From assembly GCA_021234155.1 (NCBI GenBank), contig JAJEKV010000008.1:10906740-10970739 (forward strand): a DNA stretch of 64,000 bases, given 5' to 3'. Positions 33,603-45,537 of the stretch are shown one piece after another. Each line of letters opens with the position of its first letter. Position 1 is the stretch's first letter. The DNA is from Isoetes taiwanensis (taxonomy: Eukaryota > Streptophyta > Lycopodiopsida > Isoetales > Isoetaceae). The translations under genes were made by a program, and so were the position numbers. The notes beneath the pieces were generated by a model. The model saw only the letters and a list, made by a program, of their open reading frames with translations. It was not told the origin of the DNA and searched no databases.

Positions 33603-35264
33603 AATATGCCATCTGTTCCTTCCCCATATGATACATGGATGCTAAGGTCGATGACCGTGTGATCCCCGTTATCGACCTAGTTGGAACCTAATACACGTTC
33701 ATTAATTAGATTCAATGAAGAAAAATGCTAGTTTCATATTAAACAATCCAAGCTTCAACAATGTAACAAAATAGGAGAATATTTACCTTGCATGCAATTA
33801 GTGAAGTAGAAGGGAAGCGCTCACAATAGCTATTCAAGTGCTCTCAATGCGTTGAGACAATAAGAAGGCCTTCTATTTATAAGATGGAGTTTTGTTGGAT
33901 TGTCGACACACATGACTAATCTAGGGCTATATTTATGCCAAGTGTCTACATTACAACCCGCATGTAATTATTAATATCATTCGATATATATTTCATATCC
34001 ATAATTATCCTAAAATGGATATCATTAAGATTCCATATTTTGGGATTGATATCTTATAACAATTTTGCCAATCATATGAGTCATAAATGCAAGATCTCAT
34101 ACATACTTGTTATATTTCCTTATCCTTAGGTGTCTTGGGATTGACATCATGTACATTTTGATTCATAAATGCAATTAGAACATGTGCGAATTTAACATTT
34201 ATATTTCAATATCACATGTCAAGTTCTAGAAGGTGTATTTAATATGGATATGTCACGTGCACTTACAAATCATGTCAAATTGAGAACACCTAAACCTAGG
34301 AACGTATATGAAAACACAAGGCTTGGTAACTAACATTAAGTTAGTTCTATATAAGTTAGCACATAACTTGCTAGGGCCAAGTTTGTAGGTATCTATTTGT
34401 TTGTCTATTTGTTTGGCTATAATGTATTGTTACCAAATGGCCAAGTGATCTATGATACATGCACACAACCCGTTATGGCTCTAATCTATGGGTCCTACTT
34501 ACATTTGTCTCTAAATAGCGACAAGCATGGCTTCTATTCAATTAGAGGAAACTAAGAATGCTCCCTAGATTACACCTTCAAATCTAGAAGGAAGTCTTAG
34601 ATTACACCCTCAAGAGGAGAACATGCTAACATGTATATGAGAAATTCACAACCAAGTGTGCAAGGGAGGCTATTTGTATTTATCCTTCCAAGTCATAATA
34701 GGAATCTACCAATGTCCAACCAATAATCTATACCAAGAACATGTCTTAAAAGCACATGTGTATGGCAGATCTTATAACAGCCTCTAGTTAATAGCCTGTG
34801 CCAAAGTCAAAGTGCAGGAATCTGATTGTTGCTGCCCAATGTTGCATAGCATGAAAGTCACATCCTATTATTTCTAGGAGATCTAGCTGAAACCATGTAA
34901 CAATTTGGTATGTTGCAGAGAAGAGACAAACAGGGTCTTGCCAAGTATCCTTGAAGCTTTTCACTTCACGTAGTAACAGAAATGGAAACAGAACAGTTTT
35001 AAACCCATGCAGCCAAACATCTCTACCATATTATATTTTTAGAAATGCCATCTTCAAAAATCATTCCGCTATGATTCTGTACACTCTCCATTCAGATCAA
35101 ATGGACAACCAAAATCTTGTGCAACACCTGTAGTGTTGCAGAGTAAATTTCCGGCAACATCACATAAGTGACTTTGCAAGCTAGTATAAAACTTATCAAT
35201 GAGGAAATTAATATATTGAGATCCTGCTGCAACTTGGAGGCAGGAAAAAATTTTAAACTTTCAC
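33603..35264. other. Unassigned AT-rich stretch
   Basis: No gene, terminal repeat or tandem array recognised. The minus strand near 34950-35150 could hold a further decayed part of the GINT1-like gene, but the reading is not convincing. Confidence 0.3.
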
Positions 35265-35762
35265 TTGCCCTTCCCTGTGAACAACTCTAGCACCTTCCCT
35301 GTTAATCCTCAGTGCTATCCTGTAGAGCTTTGATGTCCACTGAGAATGTGCCCAGGGCAAAGTTGTATCCATTTCTTTCCTAACTTCAGGTACCTGCTCG
35401 ATTGAAAGCTGCATCTGAAGAATCCATACAACCACCCGATGAAAATATTGGGCAGAACCAAAAAGAAAATAGCTCCAATGCCAAAGAAGAAGCTCATTGA
35501 GACATCTCCAGAAAGGGCTCTATCACCATCCATGAGTCATGGCAACTTCTGTACATCCAGATGGTGCGAACGTACACCATTCCATATGTTTCGTCCCTTC
35601 TGTACTACTTCAATTCCCAAGGGTTTCCCTTGTGCTGCCTCCAGTGACCAAAAGGAGTTTGTGCATACCAAATCTCAAGCTCACCATTCTTTCTTGAACC
35701 AAAACGTTGGTGGTCTGATGCAAATATCCAAAATATGCCATCACGTTCCAGCATAGTGGCAT
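35265..35762 (-). pseudogene. GINT1-like glycosyltransferase gene fragment
   Basis: A broken piece of a gene resembling plant glucosamine inositolphosphorylceramide transferase (GINT1, GT64), a Golgi enzyme of sphingolipid glycosylation. On the minus strand, in order: FWIFASDHQRFGSRKNGELE then IWYAQTPFGHWRQHKGNP (about 35600-35735), the family's WLFGSDHSGFGTTKNGQLEIWYS region; then, after a gap of about 60 family residues, QKGRNIWNGVRSHHLDVQ (about 35535-35590); a stop; MDGDRALSGD (about 35500-35530); a hydrophobic segment FFFGIGAIFFLVLPNIFIGW (membrane span, about 35430-35495); and, in another frame, SKLYRIALRINREG (about 35285-35330). The catalytic GT64 domain is absent. The internal deletion, the stop and the frameshift show it is dead. 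It lies directly 3' of the LBD exon. Confidence 0.7.
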
Positions 35763-35901
35763 CAACTAGAGGTATTTAAAGTCTTCAAAATCGAAATCTT
35801 TGTTGGGCTTTTTAATCCCTTCCTTCCGATCCTTGACAATCGAGACTTTAGAAGGATCGATAATCAAAATTATTGTAAAAAAGACAATGCCATAAGCTTA
35901 C

Positions 35902-36063
35902 CTGTAGCATCTTGTTGACATTGCTCGCCCCAAATACTTTGTGAACATAAGCAAATTTCTGTGGCTCATCCGGTGGAAAATGGGGCGCAAAAATGAAGTC
36001 CTTTGCACATCTCCGACGCAGTAGCTTGCATGCAGCACAGGGGCTTGTGCCGGATCCAGGCAT
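35902..36063 (-). pseudogene. LBD (LOB-domain) transcription factor, exon 1
   Basis: From an ATG at 36063-36061, 54 codons give the first half of a LOB domain: SGTSPCAACKLLRRRCAKDF, then FAPHFPPDEPQKFAYVHKVF and GASNVNKMLQ. It ends at a good donor (CAG/GTAAGC at 35902/35901), the place where many LBD genes have their single intron. The Cys motif should be CX2CX6CX3C; the fourth Cys is Phe here (TTC, one base from TGC), which would break the zinc-binding finger. Exon 2 (the GAS/leucine part, HQREDAVNSLVYEA in the family) is not found in the 3.6 kb I read downstream; the GINT1-like fragment starts 140 bp away instead. Only half a gene remains, most likely a captured or truncated copy. Confidence 0.85.
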
Positions 36064-36461
36064 GGCGGATAGTAAAAAAATCGAGGACAAAAATTTGCTT
36101 ATAGGGAATGAAAATGGAAAATGCAGTGCCGCAATCAAGCACCCAAATGCAAATACGAGCTCGAAAATGAGTTTGATCTTGAAAATGCTCAAAGCCGAAA
36201 CACCTAAACAGTAAAATGCGCGAATCTAAAACTCCGAAATCAATACGATTCTTTGAAGAAACAGATTCAATGAATGGCCGCAATAAATGCTTTATAATCA
36301 ATGAATGAATGCACACAATATTCGAGGTTATTAATGGCCGCAATGAATGCACACAGTACACGTGCCATGTTTTAAGAATTTTTAAGGAACAAAATAGAAG
36401 AGAACAGAAATTAGACACTCAATTACACAGGAAGGAAGGAATATATGAGTTGGGTTCCAAT
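36064..36461. other. Unassigned; upstream of the LBD exon
   Basis: A small duplication of ATGGCCGCAATGAATGCACACA-like sequence (about 36274 and 36333) is the only structure seen. No promoter element stands out. Confidence 0.35.
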
Positions 36462-36469
36462 CTTGACAA

Positions 36470-36685
36470 CACTGTTGGGCAAATTCCGGGGTAGAGAATG
36501 TTTGTTCCGGTTGAAACTAAGAATTTCCGGTTGAGTTAGCGCATTGCAGGAAAAATTCCGGTAGATTTTTATGCATATTTGTATAAGAGTAATACAAATT
36601 TCCGATTGGGAACTGAAAATATCCGGTTATTTGATGAAAGAGTAGGAAAATTTCCGATTGGGTTTAAAAACTTTGCCCAACACTG
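36470..36685. mobile_element. hAT-type MITE, 216 bp
   Basis: The ends CACTGTTGGGCAAA and, inverted, CAGTGTTGGGCAAA match at 13 of 14 positions. The element is flanked by a perfect 8-bp target duplication CTTGACAA (36462-36469 and 36686-36693), as expected for hAT. The inside has about seven copies of TTCCGGTTG/TTCCGATTGGG and no coding capacity. Confidence 0.9.
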
Positions 36686-38640
36686 CTTGACAATTTAATG
36701 GGATCACTGGATCCTAGCATATTATTATTTGAAATATTTTGGATCTATAATCGAGGAATATACACCTCAAACCTACATACAAAAAAGCACTTCCCATATA
36801 CTAGCTAAAAAGAGCAATGCATGGCCCCAAATAAACTTGCCTTAGTGTAGCATCTTAGAAATGAAAGGAAAACAACTGTGGAAATGATAGCTTTCCACCT
36901 GCCTCAAAAGAAAAATTGTGTGGCTCCTGTAATCCGAACCATATATTGCTCGTGGCGGTGGCAGTATCTTCAGGCGATTATGGCGGTGGCGGTGGCGGTG
37001 CGGCTATGGTGCGGCTATGCTCTGCTGTCTCCTTTTGTTAGGTTAAGATCACAGTTGAATATTAGGTTTCTAATCTAAGGGCAAGAACAAAGCAAAGGCA
37101 GGGTCGATTTCTGTTATTAGCATTGCATGAACGTTTTAAGGCTTTGTTTGTTTAAGGCCATAATGCATATCGTTGAGTTGAGCTCTGCACAAGGTCTTCA
37201 TGGGCTTCTTCCTTCGTCCTGCCTGGGGAGATCCATGGGTCCTTCTTGCTTCGCTCTCAAATTCTTGTGAGTGCTTAAACTTGAATCACATGTACAGAAA
37301 CCAAAGGGGCCAAAACTCTTTCTTCTCTTCCAAGATTTAGAGTCCGGGCAGCAATTTAGGATCTCGGAAAGAAGGCACACTCATTTCTAAAAGGGGACCA
37401 CTAAAAAATGAAAAAAGAAAAATACAAACTCCCTTTTCTCTCTCCACCATTGCCCAAAGCATAGTAAAGGGACAATTTTAGAACCTTATGAGTGCCTTGT
37501 TGACATGGATCAATAGTATGCCTTAAAATATAAGACACACTAGTCGTGTGAAAAGCCCCTTATTCTGATTGGCTGCGTTAACACAATGTAACAGTGTTGG
37601 TTTGTGGTCCCCTTTGTTAGCTAACTAGAGCAAGGCTTGCTTTAGGGTTCTTTTTGTGCACATGGGTCGGTTTGAGAATGAAAATGAAGTGCAAACTGTG
37701 AAAAATAATTCCACGAGAGAATTGGGCACAATCTTGAGTTCTAGTCATTAATCACTTGAGAACTCAACTGGTTGATATCACATAGAGAGATGAATAGTTG
37801 ATCAATGCTTGGAATTCTAGTCGGAATCATTGAGAAATTGTGTTAACCCATTGGCATGTTCATGGCAATATCTAAATATCGAGCTATCATGCCAAGTTAT
37901 AACTATGGTGAAAATAAATCGCGAACAATTTTTTTTAGGGGCCTTGGAAACCACATCCCATGTTCTAAGGTCTAATAGAGATTATTTTAAACCTATAGAT
38001 TCGACTCTTATAGTGATATAAATTTTGAGCCATGTATATAGTCTTGGCCATTACAACCATCAAAATGCCTTACAATAATAACAAGCTAAATATTCTACTC
38101 TGTAAATTCTGAGCCATGTATATAGTCCTAGCTTGGCGAATTAGAAGCCCTTGCAATTTAGTACATCAATCCAATATTTGCCAAAACTATGATTGGTGGT
38201 ACAATCATTTGAGAGCATTCCCACAATGATACTTGTTATCAATTTTTACATACTAGATTATCATTCCCTCAATAGCCGAAAAATGTTGCGATAACTATGC
38301 GCTACAACAATCCAAGATACGGAAACCTCATGCTCAGCTGTAAAAGGGTGAAGGTAATAAGCTAAAACGAAGTAAAATTGAGTGATGATTTTACAATAAG
38401 CTTAATGTGAATTATCTAAAAACACGAACCTTGTTCTAGGCAATACAAACATAGCAAAAACATAAGCCCGAAGAATTATGTTGAGGGAGCTTTGGACGCA
38501 CAATACTCATGACTATATGTTCAAGTTCAGGTTGTTATCTTTCCTTATAGCATGCATGTTGTAATCTATATTTGAATTATAAGGGAAATTAGTTAATCAC
38601 AAATTGACCTTAGTACTCCACAATACAGGATTTTCTAGAA
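36686..38640. other. Unassigned stretch with a GGC-rich short repeat
   Basis: A GTGGCGGTGGCG microsatellite-like run lies at about 36950-37015. No gene or mobile element was recognised in the rest. Confidence 0.35.
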
Positions 38641-38700
38641 ATTTTTTCTGCTTTGCACCTTCTGTCTAGAATTTTCTCTGCTTTGCACCTTCTGTCTAGA
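38641..38700 (+). repeat. 30-bp tandem duplication
   Basis: Two adjacent copies (38641-38670 and 38671-38700) of a unit containing CTGCTTTGCACCTTCTGTCT, nearly identical. Confidence 0.9.
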
Positions 38701-38885
38701 GTCATGTGTTATAACAGTTATGCTCAAATGATGAATCAAATAATGTTTTAGCCATGTCTACAATGCTGCACCTTCTATGTAGAAATGTGTCTTGCATAGT
38801 TTATCAACTTGGATTCCTAGTAATAGCATACATTAGAGATTAGAATAAGAAAGTATACTAGATATAACTTCTATGTTTAGAATTA

Positions 38886-39172
38886 TGGGCACTAAAAAGG
38901 TAGTATAAGGCCTGAAAAGATGGAGCCCATTGGATAATGATTTCCTTGAAGGGTCTCCACCCTTTTGGTGTGTTGGTTATCACTAGGGGTGCTAGTGCGT
39001 AACATTTGGTATCAGAGCCCATGGTTCAATTCCTCGTGGCAACATTGTTGTGTTCCAAATGCTTGAGGGCAAGCATCTTAAGGAAGGGGAGGAATTGATG
39101 TGGTCTATGGGGTATGAGATAAAGTCTGGAAAGGTTGGGGCCTATTGGATAAAGATTTCCGAAAGGAGAATT
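38886..39172 (+). mobile_element. TRIM (miniature LTR retrotransposon)
   Basis: A tRNA-iMet primer-binding site TGGTATCAGAGCC (39007-39019) is followed by only about 60 bp and then a polypurine tract AAGGAAGGGGAGGAAT (39080-39095). The sequence after the tract (39097-39172: GGTATGAG, then GGCCTATTGGATAAAGATTTC) resembles the sequence before the PBS (from about 38886: AAGGCCTGAAAAGATGG, then CCCATTGGATAATGATTTC), so these are two diverged LTRs, the right one truncated. No coding capacity. The tract is nearly identical to that of the minus-strand element at 52.9 kb. Confidence 0.7.
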
Positions 39173-40780
39173 ACTAGTTAATACTAAAAACTATGCTCAA
39201 AACCAGTAGTGATTTTAAGGTTTGAAATAAGTATATAATAAAATCGATAGAATAGACCATTATAATAGACAATTATTAACAAGCATAGTAACTAACCATG
39301 TGCGAAACTATAACACACTTGCAAACTATAACATGGTTTTTGAACTAGTGAAAAAAACTTGAGAGCATTTAAACCATGATAGGAAAACACATATAGTAAT
39401 GATAACTAGCATGTGAAATCATCCTAGATTATAATATTACAATCTATGTTTAAAAACCACCTTCTAAACTAGTGATAATTTAAAGAAACTAGTGTAAAAT
39501 ATAAAATTAGTATAAGAACTATGATCAAACTAGTATTGATTTTACAAATGCATGAAAGGCATATGGTTTTTATTGTATAAAAAACCATGCTTATAGTGGT
39601 TTCCATATTGATTATTAATGCAAATTAATTTTTGGGGGCCTTGTGTTTTTTTAGCTTGCACTGGATTCTATGGCAGAATATGACTTTTCTAGAAAATCCA
39701 ACCTGGTTTTTCTGCTCTTTATTTTTAACCGCTGCAACATAAGCTCTTGCAACTTCTTGGGCACCATAGCCAAGTCACAGTCTAAATACCAATGGATCAT
39801 GCATGACTTTATATAATTATTTGGATATTCTAAGACCATAAAATAGATGCAATTTTAGTTAGCTCCACACTCTAGCTGTAGAAGAGCCATAAATAATTAA
39901 ACTGCTAAAAGTTGGAACAAAAGAGGACATATTGGTAGAATCTCCAGAGAAACTATTTGGCAACATGTCATACAAAAGAGAAACTAAAATCTACTGCATA
40001 AATCAGACCACCATCCCCTTTTACAGAGAAATGTAGAAGACCATAAACCACAGAGCTTTCAAAATTTAAATCCCATACACAAAATTACTTTTTTTTTTGA
40101 AAATCTAACATCTTCTACAGCAAAGGGCTTCGACAGTTTTAAACTGGCATAGCAACCAACACTTATTTCAGCTCTCAAGATACAATAGAAGAAATGCATT
40201 TTGCATAGCCCATTCATTTCGGTCATAAGAGCAAGGGCATGTACAATATTGGTTTGAATCACCCCACAGCATCCCTATTCTGGAACAAAAATGCTTCTAT
40301 GAACAAAGGCGCTGAATGCTGCACAAAGAAATCGGCCCTATGACATTTAGCAAAAGTTGATGAAAGTTGCAAAAAGTTAGCAAGCATATATGTCCATCCT
40401 CATACCAGCATAGCACAAACAGAGGTAGACTATTCACATATAAATCATATCCCATCATATGCAATAAAATGATTCTATATAAAATCCGTGGACGATAAAA
40501 TCATATTCTATTCTATTCTATATAAAATTGGAATGTATTCAAAAACCTGAATAGAGTCGTCCTTGCGATCCATAGTATCACTGATCTTTAAAATATTGTT
40601 GCAGTTTATCCCTATCAGGATTTTGCTCTATCTTTATATAGCTGCACATAGATCCAGCATTGTTGACATTTCTGTGGCTTTAAGCAAAAGAAAAAAATAA
40701 AACTTGATCTGGCAAGCCTGTCTTCGGATGGGCAGATAATCTACATGCCGAAATGCTGAGCTACAATTTTACTGCTAGTC
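39173..40780. other. Unassigned AT-rich stretch
   Basis: No gene, terminal repeat or array recognised. Confidence 0.35.
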
Positions 40781-40937
40781 TGATACAGTTCATGAGTTAG
40801 CCAATAATCAAAAGTCAAACAAGTAATCATTAACTACTCTAAAACCAGGCCTCTAGCCCAAAGCTCTCCACCCAACCGGGTCCAGGCTCTGCAAGAAATT
40901 GTTATCTTGCATTCCCAATAGCATCCAAGTGCTCAAC

Positions 40938-42580
40938 TGTGACGTTCCAGGGGAATATATGCTATAAATACGTATATTCCTGGACCCGTCACCATACAAG
41001 TCTACATATATAGCCTTGTATACCATAGATTGTGGCACTAGGGGGCATGACTAAGTTATTCATATAACTTAGCCAACCTTAGGTTAAGACCATTTTCCAC
41101 GTGGCCTTAACCTATTGGGCACCCGCCACACGGACTTACCCTATTGGAGCCATGTGGCATAACATGTGAACCCTAACCTATAAAGGCCTAAACCCTAACC
41201 CTAGGCCTCTTTTCTGGCTCCTGCAGTCTAGGAACCTTCTTCGCGCTCGAAACTCCGTTTCGAGAACCGTCTGCTGTGGCACAGCATAGCATGGCAGCCC
41301 CCAGAGCGTGAGCGCATCAGCAGGAGTGGGAGCTACCTCGAACACTTCGAAGACCATGGAGACACCAAGATTGGGAGGGAGTGCTTCTGGAACAGGTATG
41401 TAGAGTAGTGCTCATAGTAGTTCATCTGGAATTAGCATTCCAGATGAGTTAGTATCTTGTATCTAGGGTAGAGCCATCCTAGAACCCTCATGCATCATCT
41501 TGAACCCTAATCAAGGAACCCTAACTGTAAGTTAGATTTGTATGATTAGGTTAAGATGTTCTTATGATTATTCTCATGATGTGATGATTATATGATGATG
41601 GTTGATCATGTTTGCTCCTCTTGTATTGGGAAGGGGGGTAGAGACCTAGAACCATATGTAGTATGCTCCTAGATTAGATCCCTTAGTTCCTGTTAGTTGC
41701 GGCCTGTGCATAGGAGCCCACCAGGCTATGGAGGCTATGATGTGACTCAGCACCACATAACGGGGCTAGAGGCAATGTGGCGGGAGGATCCCTGCCGAGT
41801 GGGGGCTACGGGGGATCCCATAGTGGGCTAGACTTATGGTCGATCACTTCGTGTGGGCCGAGCATGGGTCCGACACCTCCTGGGGCAATGGTGTCGCCCT
41901 GCCTCTCGAGAGTTGCAAGTGTCGGCTTGGCTCTCGTTTTGGGGGGTTAAGTCGGGTACGAATCGTGTGTCGCCACGATTCTCTAGCCCCCCACGGAACC
42001 TCTAGACCCTGGGAAGGGGAGATGCAACCCTTCCTGCCTCATCGGACCAGGGAGATGCAACCTGGAGTAGTCCCGATGGGTGATGCCATGGGATTGCATA
42101 TCCGGAAGGCTAGAGTCACGCCAGAGCCTGATTTAGCCCATCTGCAAAGTATGCACAGGAGGGGCGGATGGAGTGGTCAACCCTAGCCATTGTCTTATGC
42201 CAGCCCTCGCCATTGCCATGACTCGGTCTGTTCTATCTTGAGGCCTAGCCGGTCAGTCATCCTCCTTACGAGTCTGAGCCTGGGTAGGAGCTATTATGTT
42301 TTACGGTTTATGATTATCATCTTTGCACTTGTGGATGTGTGATGAGTACCCTTCGAGGTAGTATTTATATGTTTGATGCTAGTTCTGACGTGTTTATCGC
42401 CTCCGCTGTTATAGGAGGCCATAGGGGAAGGGCGCGCAAGGCACCTTCGTGTCCCCTCCCCGCACTAGGACCACCCTAGAGTGCGGGGTAGACGAAGGGC
42501 CTGTGCGGTTGATGAACCGGACGGGGGATTTCCTGCCGAATGTACGGCTGGGCGCCGTATATTTAGCAGGGAGCGTCACA
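40938..42580 (+). repeat. 5' LTR of the chromovirus
   Basis: It begins TGTGACGTTCCAGG and ends GGGAGCGTCACA; TGTGACG and CGTCACA are inverted ends. A TATA-like CTATAAAGG (about 41180) precedes a stretch of CCTAAACCCTAACCCTAGG and is a plausible promoter. Confidence 0.95.
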
Positions 42581-42581
42581 A

Positions 42582-42593
42582 TGGTATCAGAGC
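42582..42593 (+). other. Primer-binding site (tRNA-iMet)
   Basis: TGGTATCAGAGC, complementary to the 3' end of initiator methionine tRNA, one base after the 5' LTR. Standard for plant Ty3 elements. Confidence 0.95.
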
Positions 42594-42959
42594 AATGTTC
42601 TTGGTTGACCAAGAGCTAGCACTGACCATATTCCTGAATAGGTAGACTAACTGGCCTAGCTAATGAATGGAATGAGAATTCCAGTCTTGAACCGCGAAAT
42701 GTGGGAGAAATTTTTTCCCATTAGCAGGGTCGTAATTAGATTAAGTATAGTCTAAGTGGTAGAAATAATATAGTTAAAAGAAACCTTCTAGTAAATTTGA
42801 GCTCAAGTTGTTCATGAACCGCACCTTTCAAGTGAAAAATTGAATGAGAAATCGCTCAAAATAAAGCTTGAAAGAAAATGGCGTGAAATGACCACTACTT
42901 GGCCCAAAAGGAATTAGGAAATTTTGAGAAATAGTTAAGTGATTAGGGGAAGTACCTTA

Positions 42960-45537
42960 ATTATTAACCCATAGTTATAATAAAATTTACTCTTAAGAAA
43001 AAGTAGCTATTAAACCTAATAGAAGCGCCTCTACTCCTTAGAAGTTCCCAAATAGTATCTTGAACCTTCCCTTTACCCTTGTAAGGCGAATTATAAGCTA
43101 ATCTCCGAAGCTGCCATAAGAGTGTCCACCAAACGAACAGCCGACGAGATCGACCCAAAGGAGCCGCAAATAGACATAGTCGACCATTGATAGAGGCAAG
43201 ATCGCTTGAAGAGGCCACCATCAAGGAAGCTAAGTTGTTGGGAGGACCAAACAAGTAGCTAGGAAGGTTGGAAGCTCCAGCTTGCACCAGAACATTGAAG
43301 CACTCAAGGTGGGCGGCGACAAGCAAATTCTTGAGGCCCTGCGACCTAGGCCAGATGACGAACTTAGCCACTCAAGCTCTTCAGACGAATCGTTTCACTC
43401 GTGGAGGAGCAATGACTTAGCACTTCAGGTGAATGATCGTAAAGTTCAGGGAAAAGTGAGATCGTGGAGCTGCTTCTGGAGATGAGGAGCAAATAACAAG
43501 AGCAACCTCGACAACAGGAGCAACCCCAACACCAACAAGAGCAGATGAAGAGCGAGTAGCAAGACCAACCTCGGCAGTAGGAACAACCCCAGCAACAGGA
43601 AGAGTAGGTGGGCAGCAAGCAGCAGGAGCAACCCCAACACCAGGAAGTGTAGGTGAGCAGCAAGCAGTAGGAGCAATCTCGGCAATACGAGCAACTCCAG
43701 CGGCAGGAACAGCAGCAAGGGGTGCGAGCAATCAATGCGGAAGAAAAGGAAGGAAGAGAAGTAGGCAAGGGAGAAGCGAACAAAGAGGCGTAAAGCTAGG
43801 CGTAGGGAGAGTGTGGTTATCAGAGAACCACAGCCGGACGAACTAGAGGAGGATGAGCCCGAGGAGGAAAGACCACACCAACAAGAGGAGGGAGCAAGAG
43901 GCTAAAGAAGAAGAGGAGGAGGAGGAGGCCGAAGAACAGACGCGGTCTACACTCGGCAACCATATCCAATGCAGTCCAAAGGAGGGCAACATCAGCGAGA
44001 AGCTACTTAAAGCTGAAGCAAGATATGGAGTACGAGAAGAAGAAGGCAGTATGCAAGATTTATCTCCGCCAATAGATCGGACAAGGTAGCCGACCAGGGT
44101 CGAAAAGCAAGCCTCCACCACCTCAACTCGATTCTCCGAAAAAGGTCTGCCATGGGCCAAATCCCCAGCACAGTAGAGCTGCTCAGCATATTTGGCAACA
44201 GCGTACCAGTCTGATGATCCAGAAAGTCTCTTTTCGAGTGCCTACATCAAAGGTCTATGCAGGAGTTCAAGATGTGCCATGACTACCGAACCACATCAAC
44301 GACGACGGGATCTCACCAGGAAGCGGCCAAAGCCGAGCAGGCCAAGATCTGCACCCTTGATGGTCCGAGCATGCACATGCTAGCCTCTTGCCATGCATTC
44401 TAGTGTCTTTAGCACCCCATTCTAGCTTTTCAATCTATTTGAACCTCATCTTAAAAGAGTTCCCACAGTAGCGGGAATTGAACCTCCCACCCACAGGGTT
44501 GAACCCCCCCAAACCCCCCCGTGCCAACCACTAAGGGCGGGCATCGTTTATATTTGAATTATAATTCTTAATTAGATTTAAGCTTTAATAATGTTAGATA
44601 ATATTAATGGCCAAGCCTTAGACTTAGAACTAAGACCCTCAAGCTAGATAGAGACAGCGCTTGCATTCATCCTAGCTTAGTTGTCGCTCTTATTTTGCTA
44701 AGTGTCTTCTTGTCTACATATAGGTAGTATAATTAAACCTTTTTCTTCGAAACCCAGCTAGTTGCCAAGGCCTTAGAAATTGTTCTCACACATTGGTATG
44801 ATACACCAACACACGTTATAGGTGCACTATCATCAAGTGTCTTCAGCCATGCCTTTAGCTAGGTAATTCAGTCTAGCACACCAAGTATACCCACAAAGTC
44901 AGTCTCCTTCTACCACCCCATAATAGTAAATAAGTACCTTTCTCAGTGCTTAGTAAAGTGCCAAGCGGGTCATTTGAGGTAGAGTGGATAAAAGTATAAA
45001 AATATGGTTTGTAGAGTAAATAGACATAAGTAATTGATTCATTGTTATGGTAGTATTAATTGCCTTGTGCTTAGGGCAGTAAAATAGGTCAGGAGAACCT
45101 TCGTTGCGGATCCTCGAGCCTCGACAATGGAGACACTCGACAACATCAACGAATTGAAAGCAGAGGGCAAACTTATGGAGGAAACTTCAGCAAATCAAAG
45201 GCCAAGAAGGGGAAGCCCGAACACGAAAAATAAAGGAGAGCCTATAGGAAGAACAATTGCGACATCAAGATTAGACATAAGAATTCCCAATTATGCAACA
45301 GCCAGTGGGCATCGGGCTCTTACAAAATTGATCACATTAGGGGAGGAACATCTCCTAGTCAAGGATATTCTCCAAGTGCCATATTGTCTCGAGGAATGGC
45401 CCGACATCGATGACTAATGTCAGAGATACGCCACCAACAAGTAGGCGACTTCATCGACTCATGACATCAAGAGTTTTGAAGGGTGAGACTGAGCTACCTC
45501 CTAGAAAGGGCAACTATAGCAGATATAGAGACCATAG
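42960..45537 (+). pseudogene. Decayed gag region of the chromovirus
   Basis: By position this should encode Gag. Short + frames with Ser-rich (HSSSSDESFHSW, near 43365), Glu/Lys-rich and Gln-rich stretches (43480-43960) are seen, but no zinc knuckle (CX2CX4HX4C) or other firm Gag motif was found. A 96-codon frame (45127-45417) remains open just before the hAT MITE. The Leu/Cys-rich frames on the minus strand here are shadows. A probable SINE interrupts the region. The assignment is by position. Confidence 0.4.
44395..44548 (-). mobile_element. Probable tRNA-derived SINE
   Basis: On the minus strand GCCCTTAGTGGTTGGCACG (44547-44523) looks like a pol III A box and GGAGGTTCAATTCCC (about 44490-44475) like a B box (GGTTCRANTCC), about 40 bp apart, the layout of plant tRNA-derived SINE heads. 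The segment ends near 44395 without a clear tail, and no target duplication was found, so the limits are approximate. Confidence 0.45.

Noticed and set aside
33603-34900. A host gene between element B and the GINT1-like fragment
   Set aside because: No frame, splice pattern or motif supports it on either strand.
43364-43783. Minus-strand frames rich in Leu or Cys in the chromovirus
   Set aside because: They are shadows of a Gln/Glu-rich plus-strand stretch in the gag region.
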